DNA of 64,000 nucleotides from Gemmatimonadota bacterium (lineage in GTDB: Bacteria; Gemmatimonadota; Gemmatimonadetes; Gemmatimonadales; Gemmatimonadaceae), in contig JADKAQ010000004.1 of the NCBI GenBank assembly GCA_016719105.1, positions 372,001 to 436,000 of the forward strand. The letters run 5' to 3'. This document shows, one piece after another, positions 35,406 to 43,648 of this stretch. The translations under genes and the position numbers were made by a program. The notes under the pieces were generated by a model that had not been told where the DNA came from, made no database searches, and saw only the letters and a list, made by a program, of their open reading frames with translations. Position 1 is the stretch's first letter. Each line of letters opens with the position of its first letter.

Positions 35406-36209
35406 CTACGCCCCTCCCTTGGGGTCGCGCGACCACGCCGGCCCCTCGCAGCGGCAGAGCGAGCGGATGTGCGCCACGAGCGCGCGGATTTCGCCCGCGC
35501 TGAGCGAGGCCCCGAAGGCCGGCATGCGCGCCGAGCGGTTCATGATCGCACCGCCGCCGGCGATGGTGTCGTACAGCGTGTCGTCGGGGCGCTGAGACAT
35601 CGTCGCCTTGTCGGCGTGCGCCGCCGGTTTGATGGGGAGGGCAGCGGCGTTGGGGCCGTCGCCCTGTCCCTTGGCTCCATGGCAGCTGGCGCACCACCTG
35701 GCGTAGAGCGCCGCGCCGTCCGCAGTGGCGGGAGGGGCGGGTACGGGGGCCGACGCGGGGGCCGGCACTCCTCCCGCCGCGTTGCCCGGGCGCGTCTGGA
35801 GATAGCGAATGATCAGGTCGCGCGTGGCCGGGAGCATGAGGGTGCGCGGCATTGCGGCTGCCGGGACCACGCGTGCCGGATCGGCGACGATCGCGGCGAC
35901 GTAGTCGGCCGATCGGCGGGTGCGGACGGTGGTCAGGTCGGGGCCGACCTTCCCCCCGGAGCCGTTGAGCGTGTGACAGCCGAGGCAGGGGAGGTGATCT
36001 CGCAGCAGGAGCTCGGCCTTCCGCGTGGCGGCCGGGGTGAGCGGCTCCGGCACCGGCTCACGGCGCCCGGCCGAGGTCGCTGGAGCGGGGGCGATCGCAC
36101 GCGCCAGAGGCCCGGAAGTGCGCCCCGTCACCCTCGACTCGGCCTCAGTGGCGCGCATGCGCGATGCCGCTGGGGGGACCAGCAGGAGAAGCAGAAGGAA
36201 CTGCGTCAC
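35406..36209 (-). CDS. Dihaem cytochrome c
   Basis: A 267-aa periplasmic protein. A short signal (TQFLLLLLLVPPAAS) is followed by a Pro/Ala linker and two cytochrome c domains: CLGCHTLNGSGGKVGPDLT (about 75-95) and CASCHGAKGQGDGPNAA (about 168-185). Later Met residues (MPRTLMLPA, ARMPAFGA) can serve as distal haem ligands, the usual class I pattern. A Pro/Ala-rich stretch joins the domains. The stop is three bases from the start of the octahaem gene, so the two are surely co-transcribed and may form one redox chain. It starts only about 20 bp from the divergent HDOD gene. Confidence 0.9.
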   Translation of the reverse strand: MTQFLLLLLLVPPAASRMRATEAESRVTGRTSGPLARAIAPAPATSAGRREPVPEPLTPAATRKAELLLRDHLPCLGCHTLNGSGGKVGPDLTTVRTRRSADYVAAIVADPARVVPAAAMPRTLMLPATRDLIIRYLQTRPGNAAGGVPAPASAPVPAPPATADGAALYARWCASCHGAKGQGDGPNAAALPIKPAAHADKATMSQRPDDTLYDTIAGGGAIMNRSARMPAFGASLSAGEIRALVAHIRSLCRCEGPAWSRDPKGGA

Positions 36210-36228
36210 CCGGCCGATACTCCTAGCG

Positions 36229-38025
36229 ATGGTCCTGCCTTCATCGACGCGCCCTATCGTGCAGAATCACGCCAAAGAATACCCGGGCAAACGCGAGCAA
36301 CACAATACGGACGACCGGTCGCCGCTCGAGATCAAGATGCGGATGATCCTGTCCGAGGCCGATTTTCCCGCGATCTCGAAGGACGCCCTCGACGCATTGA
36401 AGCACATGCCCGAGGACGATGCGTCGATCCAGCGATTGGCGAACATCGTGCTCCGCGAGTATGCGCTCACGCTCAAGGTGTTGCGCACCGCGAACAGCGC
36501 CTACTACAAGCGCTCCGACAAGACCATCCAGAGCGCGACGCACGCGATGCTCCTCCTGGGGGCGCGGACGGTGCGGCACCTGGCGGCCTCGCTCCTCGTC
36601 TTCGAGCACTATCGCAAGCGCTCGCCCGGGCTCAAGGAGCTGATGCTCCTCTCGCTGCTGACGGCGAACCATGCGCGCGAGATCGCGATGCGGCGCAACC
36701 TCCCCGACCCCGAGGAGGCGCACCTGTGCGGGATGTTCCGCAACCTCGGCGAGGTGCTCATCGCCGGCTACTTCCCCAAGGAGTACGCCCGCATCCTGCA
36801 GCACCTGGAGACCAAGGCGCGCGGTGAGGGGATCGCGGCGTTCGAGGTGCTGGGCTTCCGCTTCGAGGACCTGGGCGAGTCGATGGCCCGGCACTGGGGG
36901 ATGCCCGAATCGGTGATCATCGGCATTCGCGCCGATGGGCCGCTCGCGGTCTCCGAGGTGGGGGTCATCACGGCGTTCGCGCACGACCTCACGGCCGCGG
37001 TCTACCGTCGCGAGTTCGATCCCAAGCGCGATGGCGTGGCCGAGGTGCTCACGCGCTATGCGCGCCGCCTCAACCTGACGCGGGAAGAGGTGGCCGGCGT
37101 CCTCGAGGCCTCGCTCTCGGAGACGAAGGAGGTCTTCGCGAGCGCGAAGGTCACGCTCGACGACCTCAAGCTCCGCCGGCTGCAAAAGGCCGCGATGGCG
37201 CAGCTGGGCTCGTGGGGACCGCCGGCGGACGAGCTCCCGGCCGAAGGCACGTCGGCAGGCGCAACGCCGGAGCAGGTGGCCGAAGTGGAGGCGGCGATCG
37301 CGCAGGCGCGCCTGCGTGAGGAGCTGGCGTCGGAGGTCATCCGCATCGCCCAGCCGACGTCGGGCGAGGACCTCAACCGCGTGATCCTGATGGTGCTGGA
37401 GGGGATCTTCCGCGGGGGGCCGTTCGATCGCGTCGTCTTCTGCATGATCACCCCCGACCGCAGCGGCGTGAAGGCACGCTACGGGCTCGGCACCGGCGTG
37501 GAGCAGCTCCTGGAGAAGTTCACCTTCGAGCTGAGCCCGCGCGAAGGGCCGGTGGCGGTGGCGATGCTCCGCCGCCAGAGTGTCTGCGTCCCGGTGGAGC
37601 GCGACTTCACCGCGCAGGAGCTGCGCTTCGCCCAATCGTTAGGGGCGTCGTGCTTCGGCGTCTTCCCGGTGGTGGTCGGGACGCGCCTGGTGGGCTGCGT
37701 CTACTGCGATCGTCCCTGGAACTCCCGCCTCCCCGACCGCACCACGCTGGCCTACGTGCGCAAGCTGTGCGAAGGGGCGGTGAAGGGGATCGAGGCGCGG
37801 CAGGCGGCGCCGACCCCCGGGCGGCAGACGGCAACCGGGGTGCAGGCGGTGCTGCGCGCGACGCCGGCGTACTCGGTGACCTTCAAGAGCGACACCGTCC
37901 TCCGACTCCTGCGCGGCGAGGCGGTGGCCACCGTCTCGTCGGAGCTGGGGATCGCCTCGACCGTGCTGGAGAAGTGGAAGGGAGAGTTCCTGGCCGGCGC
38001 CGTCGCCGGGATGAAGTCCGGCTAG
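36229..38025 (+). CDS. HDOD-GAF regulatory protein with transposase-type HTH C-terminus
   Basis: A 598-aa protein. Residues about 45-250 are an HDOD domain (ALKHMPEDDASIQRLANIVL, LKVLRTANSAYYKRSDKTIQ, ARTVRHLAASLLVF). Residues about 345-525 form a GAF-like domain (RVILMVLEGIFRGGPFDRVV ... GCVYCDRPWNSRLPD). The last 45 residues (TVLRLLRGEAVATVSSELGI, then LEKWKGEFLAG) match the helix-turn-helix of IS3-type OrfA. HDOD proteins act in c-di-GMP or stress signalling without the HD catalytic residues. ATG 36229 gives the longest product; ATG 36337 is likely too, since the codons between are AT-richer than the rest. The divergent cytochrome gene starts 20 bp away. Confidence 0.85.
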   Translation: MVLPSSTRPIVQNHAKEYPGKREQHNTDDRSPLEIKMRMILSEADFPAISKDALDALKHMPEDDASIQRLANIVLREYALTLKVLRTANSAYYKRSDKTIQSATHAMLLLGARTVRHLAASLLVFEHYRKRSPGLKELMLLSLLTANHAREIAMRRNLPDPEEAHLCGMFRNLGEVLIAGYFPKEYARILQHLETKARGEGIAAFEVLGFRFEDLGESMARHWGMPESVIIGIRADGPLAVSEVGVITAFAHDLTAAVYRREFDPKRDGVAEVLTRYARRLNLTREEVAGVLEASLSETKEVFASAKVTLDDLKLRRLQKAAMAQLGSWGPPADELPAEGTSAGATPEQVAEVEAAIAQARLREELASEVIRIAQPTSGEDLNRVILMVLEGIFRGGPFDRVVFCMITPDRSGVKARYGLGTGVEQLLEKFTFELSPREGPVAVAMLRRQSVCVPVERDFTAQELRFAQSLGASCFGVFPVVVGTRLVGCVYCDRPWNSRLPDRTTLAYVRKLCEGAVKGIEARQAAPTPGRQTATGVQAVLRATPAYSVTFKSDTVLRLLRGEAVATVSSELGIASTVLEKWKGEFLAGAVAGMKSG

Positions 38026-38041
38026 GGCGTCCGACCCGGCG

Positions 38042-38767
38042 CTACGACGTGCCCCCGGCGTCCCCGGTGCGCTCCAGCAGGGTGATCTTCTGCCAGATCT
38101 TGCGCGACAGGCCGTTGGTCAGATCTTCGATCTCGTTGACGGCTTGCAGCACGACCGCGTCGTCCATCCGCTGCACGAAGAGCGCGCCGATCTTCCCCGT
38201 CAGCGACAACAGCTCGCTGCAATAGTCCAGGTAGCGCCACAGCTCCGCGCGCGTCATCGTGCGCTGGGGCGATGACGCCGTGTCCTGGTGCGTGGCCAGC
38301 AGGCGCTCCGGATCCTTGGTGAGCTGGTGCATGTCCACGATGTGGGCGATGCTGCGCAGCTGGTGGATGCGCCGGAGCGCGACCCGCCGCTTGAGCCGGG
38401 TCTCGATGGAGATCAGGAAGTAGACGGCGATCCCGAGGAAGACGAGATCGTTGACCCCTGACTCGACGCCCTGGACGAACTCCGCCAACCCCGAAACCTG
38501 CGTGGGCGACGACAGGCGTTGCACCACGCCGACGACGGCGGCGATCACCGCGACCACCATCAGCACGATCGCCAGCCCGACCCCGGCCCGGATGGGCCAG
38601 TGCGGGCGACCTAACGACTCGGCCTCACGCGCACAGTCGCGCGCGAGGCCAAGCAGGTCGCGCCCGACGCCGGAGAGCCCGGCGCCGGGAAAGCGTTCCT
38701 CGATCCGCTGCCCCAATCGCTCGATCGTCGCGATGATGTGCGTGGCGTCGAGCGTACGAAAGCTCAT
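38042..38767 (-). CDS. Two-helix membrane protein of unknown function
   Basis: A 241-aa protein. A soluble N-terminal helix region precedes two hydrophobic segments (AGVGLAIVLMVVAVIAAVVG at about 63-82 and DLVFLGIAVYFLISI at about 106-120). The C-terminal 120 residues form a conserved-looking helical domain (HQLRSIAHIVDMHQLTKDPE; MTRAELWRYLDYCSELLSLTG). I believe similar proteins are widespread as uncharacterised membrane proteins, but I cannot name the family. It lies between convergent HDOD and co-directional S9-peptidase genes, 16 bp from the HDOD stop and 24 bp after the peptidase region. Confidence 0.78.
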   Translation of the reverse strand: MSFRTLDATHIIATIERLGQRIEERFPGAGLSGVGRDLLGLARDCAREAESLGRPHWPIRAGVGLAIVLMVVAVIAAVVGVVQRLSSPTQVSGLAEFVQGVESGVNDLVFLGIAVYFLISIETRLKRRVALRRIHQLRSIAHIVDMHQLTKDPERLLATHQDTASSPQRTMTRAELWRYLDYCSELLSLTGKIGALFVQRMDDAVVLQAVNEIEDLTNGLSRKIWQKITLLERTGDAGGTS

Positions 38768-38791
38768 CGGGGCGTCCTCAGTTCGCCGCCA

Positions 38792-40807
38792 CTACTGCGC
38801 CGCAACCTTCTGCGGCCACCGCTCGAACCAGCTGCGCAGGTAGAGCTGCGTCCGCAGGAAGTTCGACGGCGTCGACGACGTCCCGTGCCACTCGTTGTTG
38901 AAGCGGATCATCGCGGTGGGAACCTTGCGGTACTTGAGCGCCGAGTAGAACTCCTCCGTCTGCGGCATCGGCGTGCGCAGGTCCTGCACCCCGGTCATCA
39001 GCATCGTCGGCGTCTTCACGTTGCCCACGTACATGATCGGCGAGCGCTTGAGGTGCTCGCTGGGATCCTCCCAGAAGGGCTTCTCGAAGTTGCGGTACCA
39101 CCCCGGGCTGTCGGTGGTGCCCACGAAGCTCATCCAGTTCGTCACCGGGCAGTTGGAGCTGGCGGCCGCAAATCGATTCGTGTGCCCGACGATCCACGCC
39201 GTGAGCACGCCGCCGCCGGAGCACCCGAACACGTACATGCGATTGGTGTCGACGTATCCGCGGTTGATGACCGTGTCCACACCGGCCATCAGGTCGTCGA
39301 AGTCCTTGCCGGGATACGCGTTCTTGATCGCGTTCCCGAAGGCACTGCCGTAGCCCGTGGAACCGCGCGGGTTGGTGTACAGCAGGAGGTACCCCTCGGC
39401 CACGTGGTTCTGACGCGAGAAGTTGAAGCCGACGTTGTACATCGAGTGCGGTCCGCCGTGGATCTCGAGCATCAGCGGGTACTTCTTCTTGGGGTCGAAA
39501 TCGGGGGGCTTCACGATCCATCCCTGGATCTTGTAGCCATCGACCGAGGTGTACCACAGCTCTTCCTGCTCGCCGATCTTCTTCCCCGTGAGCACGTCGT
39601 CGTTGACGGCCGTCAGCGCGCGGGGCTCCGGCTTGAGCAGGGCGAACGTCACCACGTCGTTAGGGCGCGAGGCTGTGCTCGAGGTCCCGATCGCGATCCC
39701 CGTCTTGCCGATGTCGGTGACCGTGAGGACCTGCGCCCCCTTCGTCACCTGGCGCACCGCGCCGGTGAGCGGGGCGAAGTACAGGTTGCGCGCCCCTTCG
39801 TTCTCCACGTTGAAGTAGATCCCGCTCCCGTCGGCGGCCCAGATGAGCCCGGACGGCGAACGGTCGAGCTGTGGCGTCAACGACCGCGCATTCGAGCCGT
39901 CGGCATTCATCACGTAGAGCTGCTGGTCGCGCCACGTATCGGTCGTGTGGTCGAAGCCGGTGTAGGCGATCAGCTTGCCGTCCGGCGACGGCGCGGGCTG
40001 CCCATCGGGGCCGCTGCGTGTCGTCAGCTGCTTGATGGCCCCGCCGGTCACGTCGACCGCGTACACATCGCTCTGTCGCCAGGAGTACTCGGCGTCGGCG
40101 ACGCGGTTGGCGGCAAAGACGATGGTCTTGCCGTCCGGCATCCACTGCGGCGCGCCGTGATCCCAGCTGCCGCTCGTGATCTGGCGGGGCGTCCCCCCCT
40201 CGGCCGAGACGACGAAGATGTGCTGGTAGGCGTCGTCGTTGAAGCCCAACCGGTCCTGGCGGTAATCGAGCTTGGTGACGATGCGTGGCGGCTCGACCCA
40301 CTTGGCCCCCTTGGGCGCCGCCGGGACCGGGATGCTCCACGACTCGCGATACGGGACCGCCATACGGAAGGCAATCGACTTGCCGTCGGGGGACCACTGG
40401 AGGTCGCTCGGCGCTTCGGTAAGCCGGGTGACCTGCGAGATCGACCCTTCGGCGTCCATCCACCTAACGAAAATCTGCGCCCCGGCCGGTTCGCCTCGGG
40501 CGATGTACGCGATGCGTTGACCGTCGGGCGACCACTCGACCGCGCCGCCGTTGACCAGGAAGCGGTTCTTCGCCCCATCGACGCCCATGATCCAGAGCGA
40601 CGATTCCCACCGGTCGTTGAGCTTGTCGACCCACCGTCGCGTGTAGATCACCTGCTTGCCGTCGGGGGAGAGGCGCGGCGTCTGCACGTCCTCCCAGTCG
40701 AGGTACTGGTCGAGCGTGATGCGGTCGCGGGCCGGCTGGGCCAGCGCCGGTGCGGCCATGAGCACTGACAGGACGAGCGCACGGCGCGCGTAGCGCGAGT
40801 GGGGCAT
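38792..40807 (-). CDS. Secreted S9 family serine peptidase
   Basis: A 671-aa protein. ATG 40807 starts a signal peptide (RYARRALVLSVLMAAPALAQ). A TolB-like propeller (PRLSPDGKQVIYTRRW and similar blades) is followed by a hydrolase domain with Ser530 in FGCSGGGV, Asp609 in GVQDLRTPM and His641 in NEWHGTSS, the S9C order. It is a paralogue of the peptidase at 8453-10462, but the nucleophile motif is GCSGGG rather than GWSYGG, and the two are only distantly alike. Expected to act on peptides in the periplasm. A longer frame to 40873 would remove the signal from the N-terminus. Confidence 0.93.
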   Translation of the reverse strand: MPHSRYARRALVLSVLMAAPALAQPARDRITLDQYLDWEDVQTPRLSPDGKQVIYTRRWVDKLNDRWESSLWIMGVDGAKNRFLVNGGAVEWSPDGQRIAYIARGEPAGAQIFVRWMDAEGSISQVTRLTEAPSDLQWSPDGKSIAFRMAVPYRESWSIPVPAAPKGAKWVEPPRIVTKLDYRQDRLGFNDDAYQHIFVVSAEGGTPRQITSGSWDHGAPQWMPDGKTIVFAANRVADAEYSWRQSDVYAVDVTGGAIKQLTTRSGPDGQPAPSPDGKLIAYTGFDHTTDTWRDQQLYVMNADGSNARSLTPQLDRSPSGLIWAADGSGIYFNVENEGARNLYFAPLTGAVRQVTKGAQVLTVTDIGKTGIAIGTSSTASRPNDVVTFALLKPEPRALTAVNDDVLTGKKIGEQEELWYTSVDGYKIQGWIVKPPDFDPKKKYPLMLEIHGGPHSMYNVGFNFSRQNHVAEGYLLLYTNPRGSTGYGSAFGNAIKNAYPGKDFDDLMAGVDTVINRGYVDTNRMYVFGCSGGGVLTAWIVGHTNRFAAASSNCPVTNWMSFVGTTDSPGWYRNFEKPFWEDPSEHLKRSPIMYVGNVKTPTMLMTGVQDLRTPMPQTEEFYSALKYRKVPTAMIRFNNEWHGTSSTPSNFLRTQLYLRSWFERWPQKVAAQ

Positions 40808-40949
40808 GCGGACCTCCGGGGGCGAGGGTGCAACTGACGGCGCCCGACGCGTCGTGCGGGGCCATGTCGCCATACGCTGTGCCGCCGCGCGCCGCTGCGC
40901 GAGGGGGGGCAGGGCCGCGACGCCCCCCGGCCGTTACATTCTCCCGGTC

Positions 40950-42221
40950 ATGACCCCCTCGCCCGCCGCGCCCCCCGCCGCGCCGCGACACGACCCGTAC
41001 GCCGCCCTCGCCATCCCCGCGTTCCGCCGCTTCGTGGTCTCGCTCCTGACCATGACCGTCGCCACGCAGGTGCAGGCGGTCGTGGTCGGGTGGCTCATCT
41101 ACCAGTCCACGCGCGACCCGCTGGCCCTCGGCCTCATCGGCCTCGCCGAGGTCATCCCCTACATCGGCGTCGCCCTGGTGGCCGGCTACGTCGTCGACCG
41201 CAACGACCGGAAGCGCATCTCGGTCCTGGCGCTCGTGGTCCTGGCGCTCGCCTCGGCCTCACTCCTCACCTTCACCCTGCTGTCGTCGGTTCCCGGGCGC
41301 ATCTGGCCGTACTACGCCGTCATCGCCACCTGCGGAGTGGCCCGGTCGTTCCTGCAGTCCTCGCGCTCGGCGCTCGTCTCCGAGATCGTCCCCCGCGAGC
41401 ACTTCGCCAACGCCGCCACCTGGCGCAGTTCCACCTGGCAGCTCGGCACGGTCCTCGGTCCGGCGTTAGGCGGTGTGGCCTTCGCGGCGGTCGGGGCCAA
41501 GGTCACCTTTGCCGTCAATGTCGCGCTCAACCTGGTGGCGTTGTGGGCGATGGTGGGGATTCGGCACACCCCCACGCGCCTGTCGGTGGGGGCGGAGTCG
41601 ATTCGCAAGACGTTGGCCGACGGCGTGCGCTTCGTGCGATCGCAGCGCATCATCCTGGCGGCGCTCACGCTCGACATGCTGGCCGTCTTCTTCGGCGGCG
41701 CGGTGGCGCTGATGCCGGTCTTTGCCACCGAGATCCTCGGCGTCGGTCCGCGCGGGGTCGGGATGCTGCAGGCCGCCCCCGGGGTGGGCGCCGTGCTCAT
41801 GGCGATCGTCGTCGCGCACCGCCCCCCCTTCCAGCGCGCGGGGCGTGCGCTGCTGGTCGCGGTCACCATCTTCGGCGTGGCCACGATCGGCTTCGCGCTC
41901 TCCACGTCGTTCCCGCTCTCGCTCGCGCTCCTCGTCATCAGCGGCGCCGCCGACAATGTGAGCGCCGTCATTCGCGCGACGCTCATCCAGGTCCTCGTCC
42001 CCGCCCACATGCTGGGGCGCATCTCGGCGGTCAACGCGATCTTCATCGGGAGCAGCAACGAACTGGGCGCCTTCGAGTCCGGGGTTGCGGCGCGCCTCTT
42101 CGGTACCGTGGCCTCCGTCGTGATCGGCGGGACCATGACGTTAGGCGTGGTGGCGGCAACGGCGTGGCGGGTGCCGGCGCTGCGGCAGCTGCGGCGCATC
42201 GAGGCACCGCCGCGGGACTGA
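40950..42221 (+). CDS. MFS exporter (MFS_3 / EntS-like, DHA3)
   Basis: A 423-aa protein with twelve hydrophobic segments. The first contains FVVSLLTMTVATQVQAVVVG; the loop 2-3 motif is GYVVDRNDRKRI, the MFS A-motif. SALVSEIVPREHFANAATW is the MFS_3 signature seen in EntS and macrolide-type exporters. It probably exports a small molecule by proton antiport. It diverges from the S9 peptidase gene 142 bp away. Substrate unknown. ATG 40950 was chosen because the first helix starts at once, whereas the upstream frame is Arg-rich. Confidence 0.9.
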   Translation: MTPSPAAPPAAPRHDPYAALAIPAFRRFVVSLLTMTVATQVQAVVVGWLIYQSTRDPLALGLIGLAEVIPYIGVALVAGYVVDRNDRKRISVLALVVLALASASLLTFTLLSSVPGRIWPYYAVIATCGVARSFLQSSRSALVSEIVPREHFANAATWRSSTWQLGTVLGPALGGVAFAAVGAKVTFAVNVALNLVALWAMVGIRHTPTRLSVGAESIRKTLADGVRFVRSQRIILAALTLDMLAVFFGGAVALMPVFATEILGVGPRGVGMLQAAPGVGAVLMAIVVAHRPPFQRAGRALLVAVTIFGVATIGFALSTSFPLSLALLVISGAADNVSAVIRATLIQVLVPAHMLGRISAVNAIFIGSSNELGAFESGVAARLFGTVASVVIGGTMTLGVVAATAWRVPALRQLRRIEAPPRD

Positions 42222-42252
42222 CGACAGGCGCGTGGGGCCTCGCGCCCCTCGC

Positions 42253-43626
42253 CTAACGGTCGGCCAGCGGGATCGTCAGCGACGCCACGCACCCGCGCAC
42301 GTCACGCCGGTTCTCCAGCGACAGCATCCCGCCGTGCGCCTCGGCGATCTGTCGCGAGAGGACGAGCCCGATCCCCGTGCCCTGCGGCTTGGTGGTGAAG
42401 AACGGGACGAAGAGGTTGGCCGTCGCCGGCAGGCCGAGCCCCTCGTCACGCACCACGAGTTCGACGCGCGCGCCATCGAGGCGCCAGGTGACGTCGACGC
42501 TCCCGCCGGTCTCCAGCGCCGCATCGACGGCGTTGCGCACGAGGTTGATCAACGCCTGCTCGAGCTGGTCGCGATCGGCGTGCATCGTGATGTCCGGGCC
42601 GGGGGCCACGCGCACGGCGAGGCGCTGCTCGATGGCGGCGACGCGCCGCACGAGCTCCTCCACGCGCACCTGCGTGCGCTGCGGGGCGGGGAGGCGCGCC
42701 AGGCGCGCATAGGCGCTCATGAAGCGCGACAACGCATCGGCGCGGCTGGCGATGATCCCCAGCCCGCGCTGCATGTCGTCACTCGCCTCGCTCCCGTCGC
42801 TCCCGGTCACCCCGCGTTCGACCATCACCTGCAGCGACCCGGCCAGCGACTTGATGGGGGCAAGTGAGTTGTTGATCTCGTGGCTCAAGACGCGCACGAT
42901 GCGCTGCCATGCCTGCAGCTCCTCCTCGCGAAGGCTCTTGGTCACGTCGGCAATCACCAACAGCGTGTGTGGGCGCGCGTCCTGGCGAAACGTCGTGCGC
43001 CGCACCTCCCATCGCCCCGCGCGCTCGGGAAAGGTGAGGTCGTACACCTGCGGTGATCCCCCGCGCAGCAGCGCCCCCAACCCCAGCGCGGCGGCCTGCT
43101 TGCCGACCAGGCGCTCGGCCCCCTGGTCCAGGAGCCGCTCGCCGGCGCGGTTCACCAGCCGCAACGCATCGTGGTCGTCGAAGGTGAAGATGGCGACGTC
43201 GATCTCGGCCATCACCGCCCGCAGCAGCGAGGTCGCCTCCATCGCCCCCTGCCGCTGCGTGCGCAGCGTGTCGCCCAGCATGTTGATCTCGAGCAGCGCC
43301 AGGCCTAACGCGTCGTCGGAGCGCCCCAGCCGCGCCCGCAGCGAGAAGTCGCCTTCGCGCAGCGCCGCCAGCATGTTGGACAGCGTCTGCAGCGGGCGCA
43401 CCACGCGCTCGCGCAGGGCGATCGCGATGATGAGCCACACACCGGCCACCAACCCGCCGAGCGTCCAGGCGGCGCGGGCAGAGTAGCTCCCGGTCCACAG
43501 GAGGACGAGCGTGGCCACCACGCCGGGGAGCCCGGCGCCGAGCGCGAGCAGGAAGACGCGACGCTCGTGGGTGAGCGAAAAGCGGCGGCGCTGCTCGGGT
43601 TCGACAGGCCACCCGGGGTCGGTCAC
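42253..43626 (-). CDS. NtrB-type sensor histidine kinase
   Basis: About 457 aa. Two transmembrane helices near residues 25-75 (VFLLALGAGLPGVVATLVLL and the one after) enclose a very short periplasmic loop. A HAMP linker follows (VVRPLQTLSNMLAALREGDF), then a PAS domain (about 150-235), then the kinase: H-box RVLSHEINNSLAPIKS, N-box LINLVRNAVDAA, G1 DEGLGLP and G2 GTGIGLVLS. It should phosphorylate the coupled NtrC-type regulator. The tiny periplasmic loop suggests intramembrane or cytosolic sensing. I prefer GTG 43626 (GAGG five bases upstream); GTG 43659, overlapping the regulator gene by 11 bp, is the alternative. It is the last gene of the ABC-exporter operon. Confidence 0.9.
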   Translation of the reverse strand: MTDPGWPVEPEQRRRFSLTHERRVFLLALGAGLPGVVATLVLLWTGSYSARAAWTLGGLVAGVWLIIAIALRERVVRPLQTLSNMLAALREGDFSLRARLGRSDDALGLALLEINMLGDTLRTQRQGAMEATSLLRAVMAEIDVAIFTFDDHDALRLVNRAGERLLDQGAERLVGKQAAALGLGALLRGGSPQVYDLTFPERAGRWEVRRTTFRQDARPHTLLVIADVTKSLREEELQAWQRIVRVLSHEINNSLAPIKSLAGSLQVMVERGVTGSDGSEASDDMQRGLGIIASRADALSRFMSAYARLARLPAPQRTQVRVEELVRRVAAIEQRLAVRVAPGPDITMHADRDQLEQALINLVRNAVDAALETGGSVDVTWRLDGARVELVVRDEGLGLPATANLFVPFFTTKPQGTGIGLVLSRQIAEAHGGMLSLENRRDVRGCVASLTIPLADR

Positions 43627-43648
43627 CGCCCCCTCACGCCCGTGGAGG

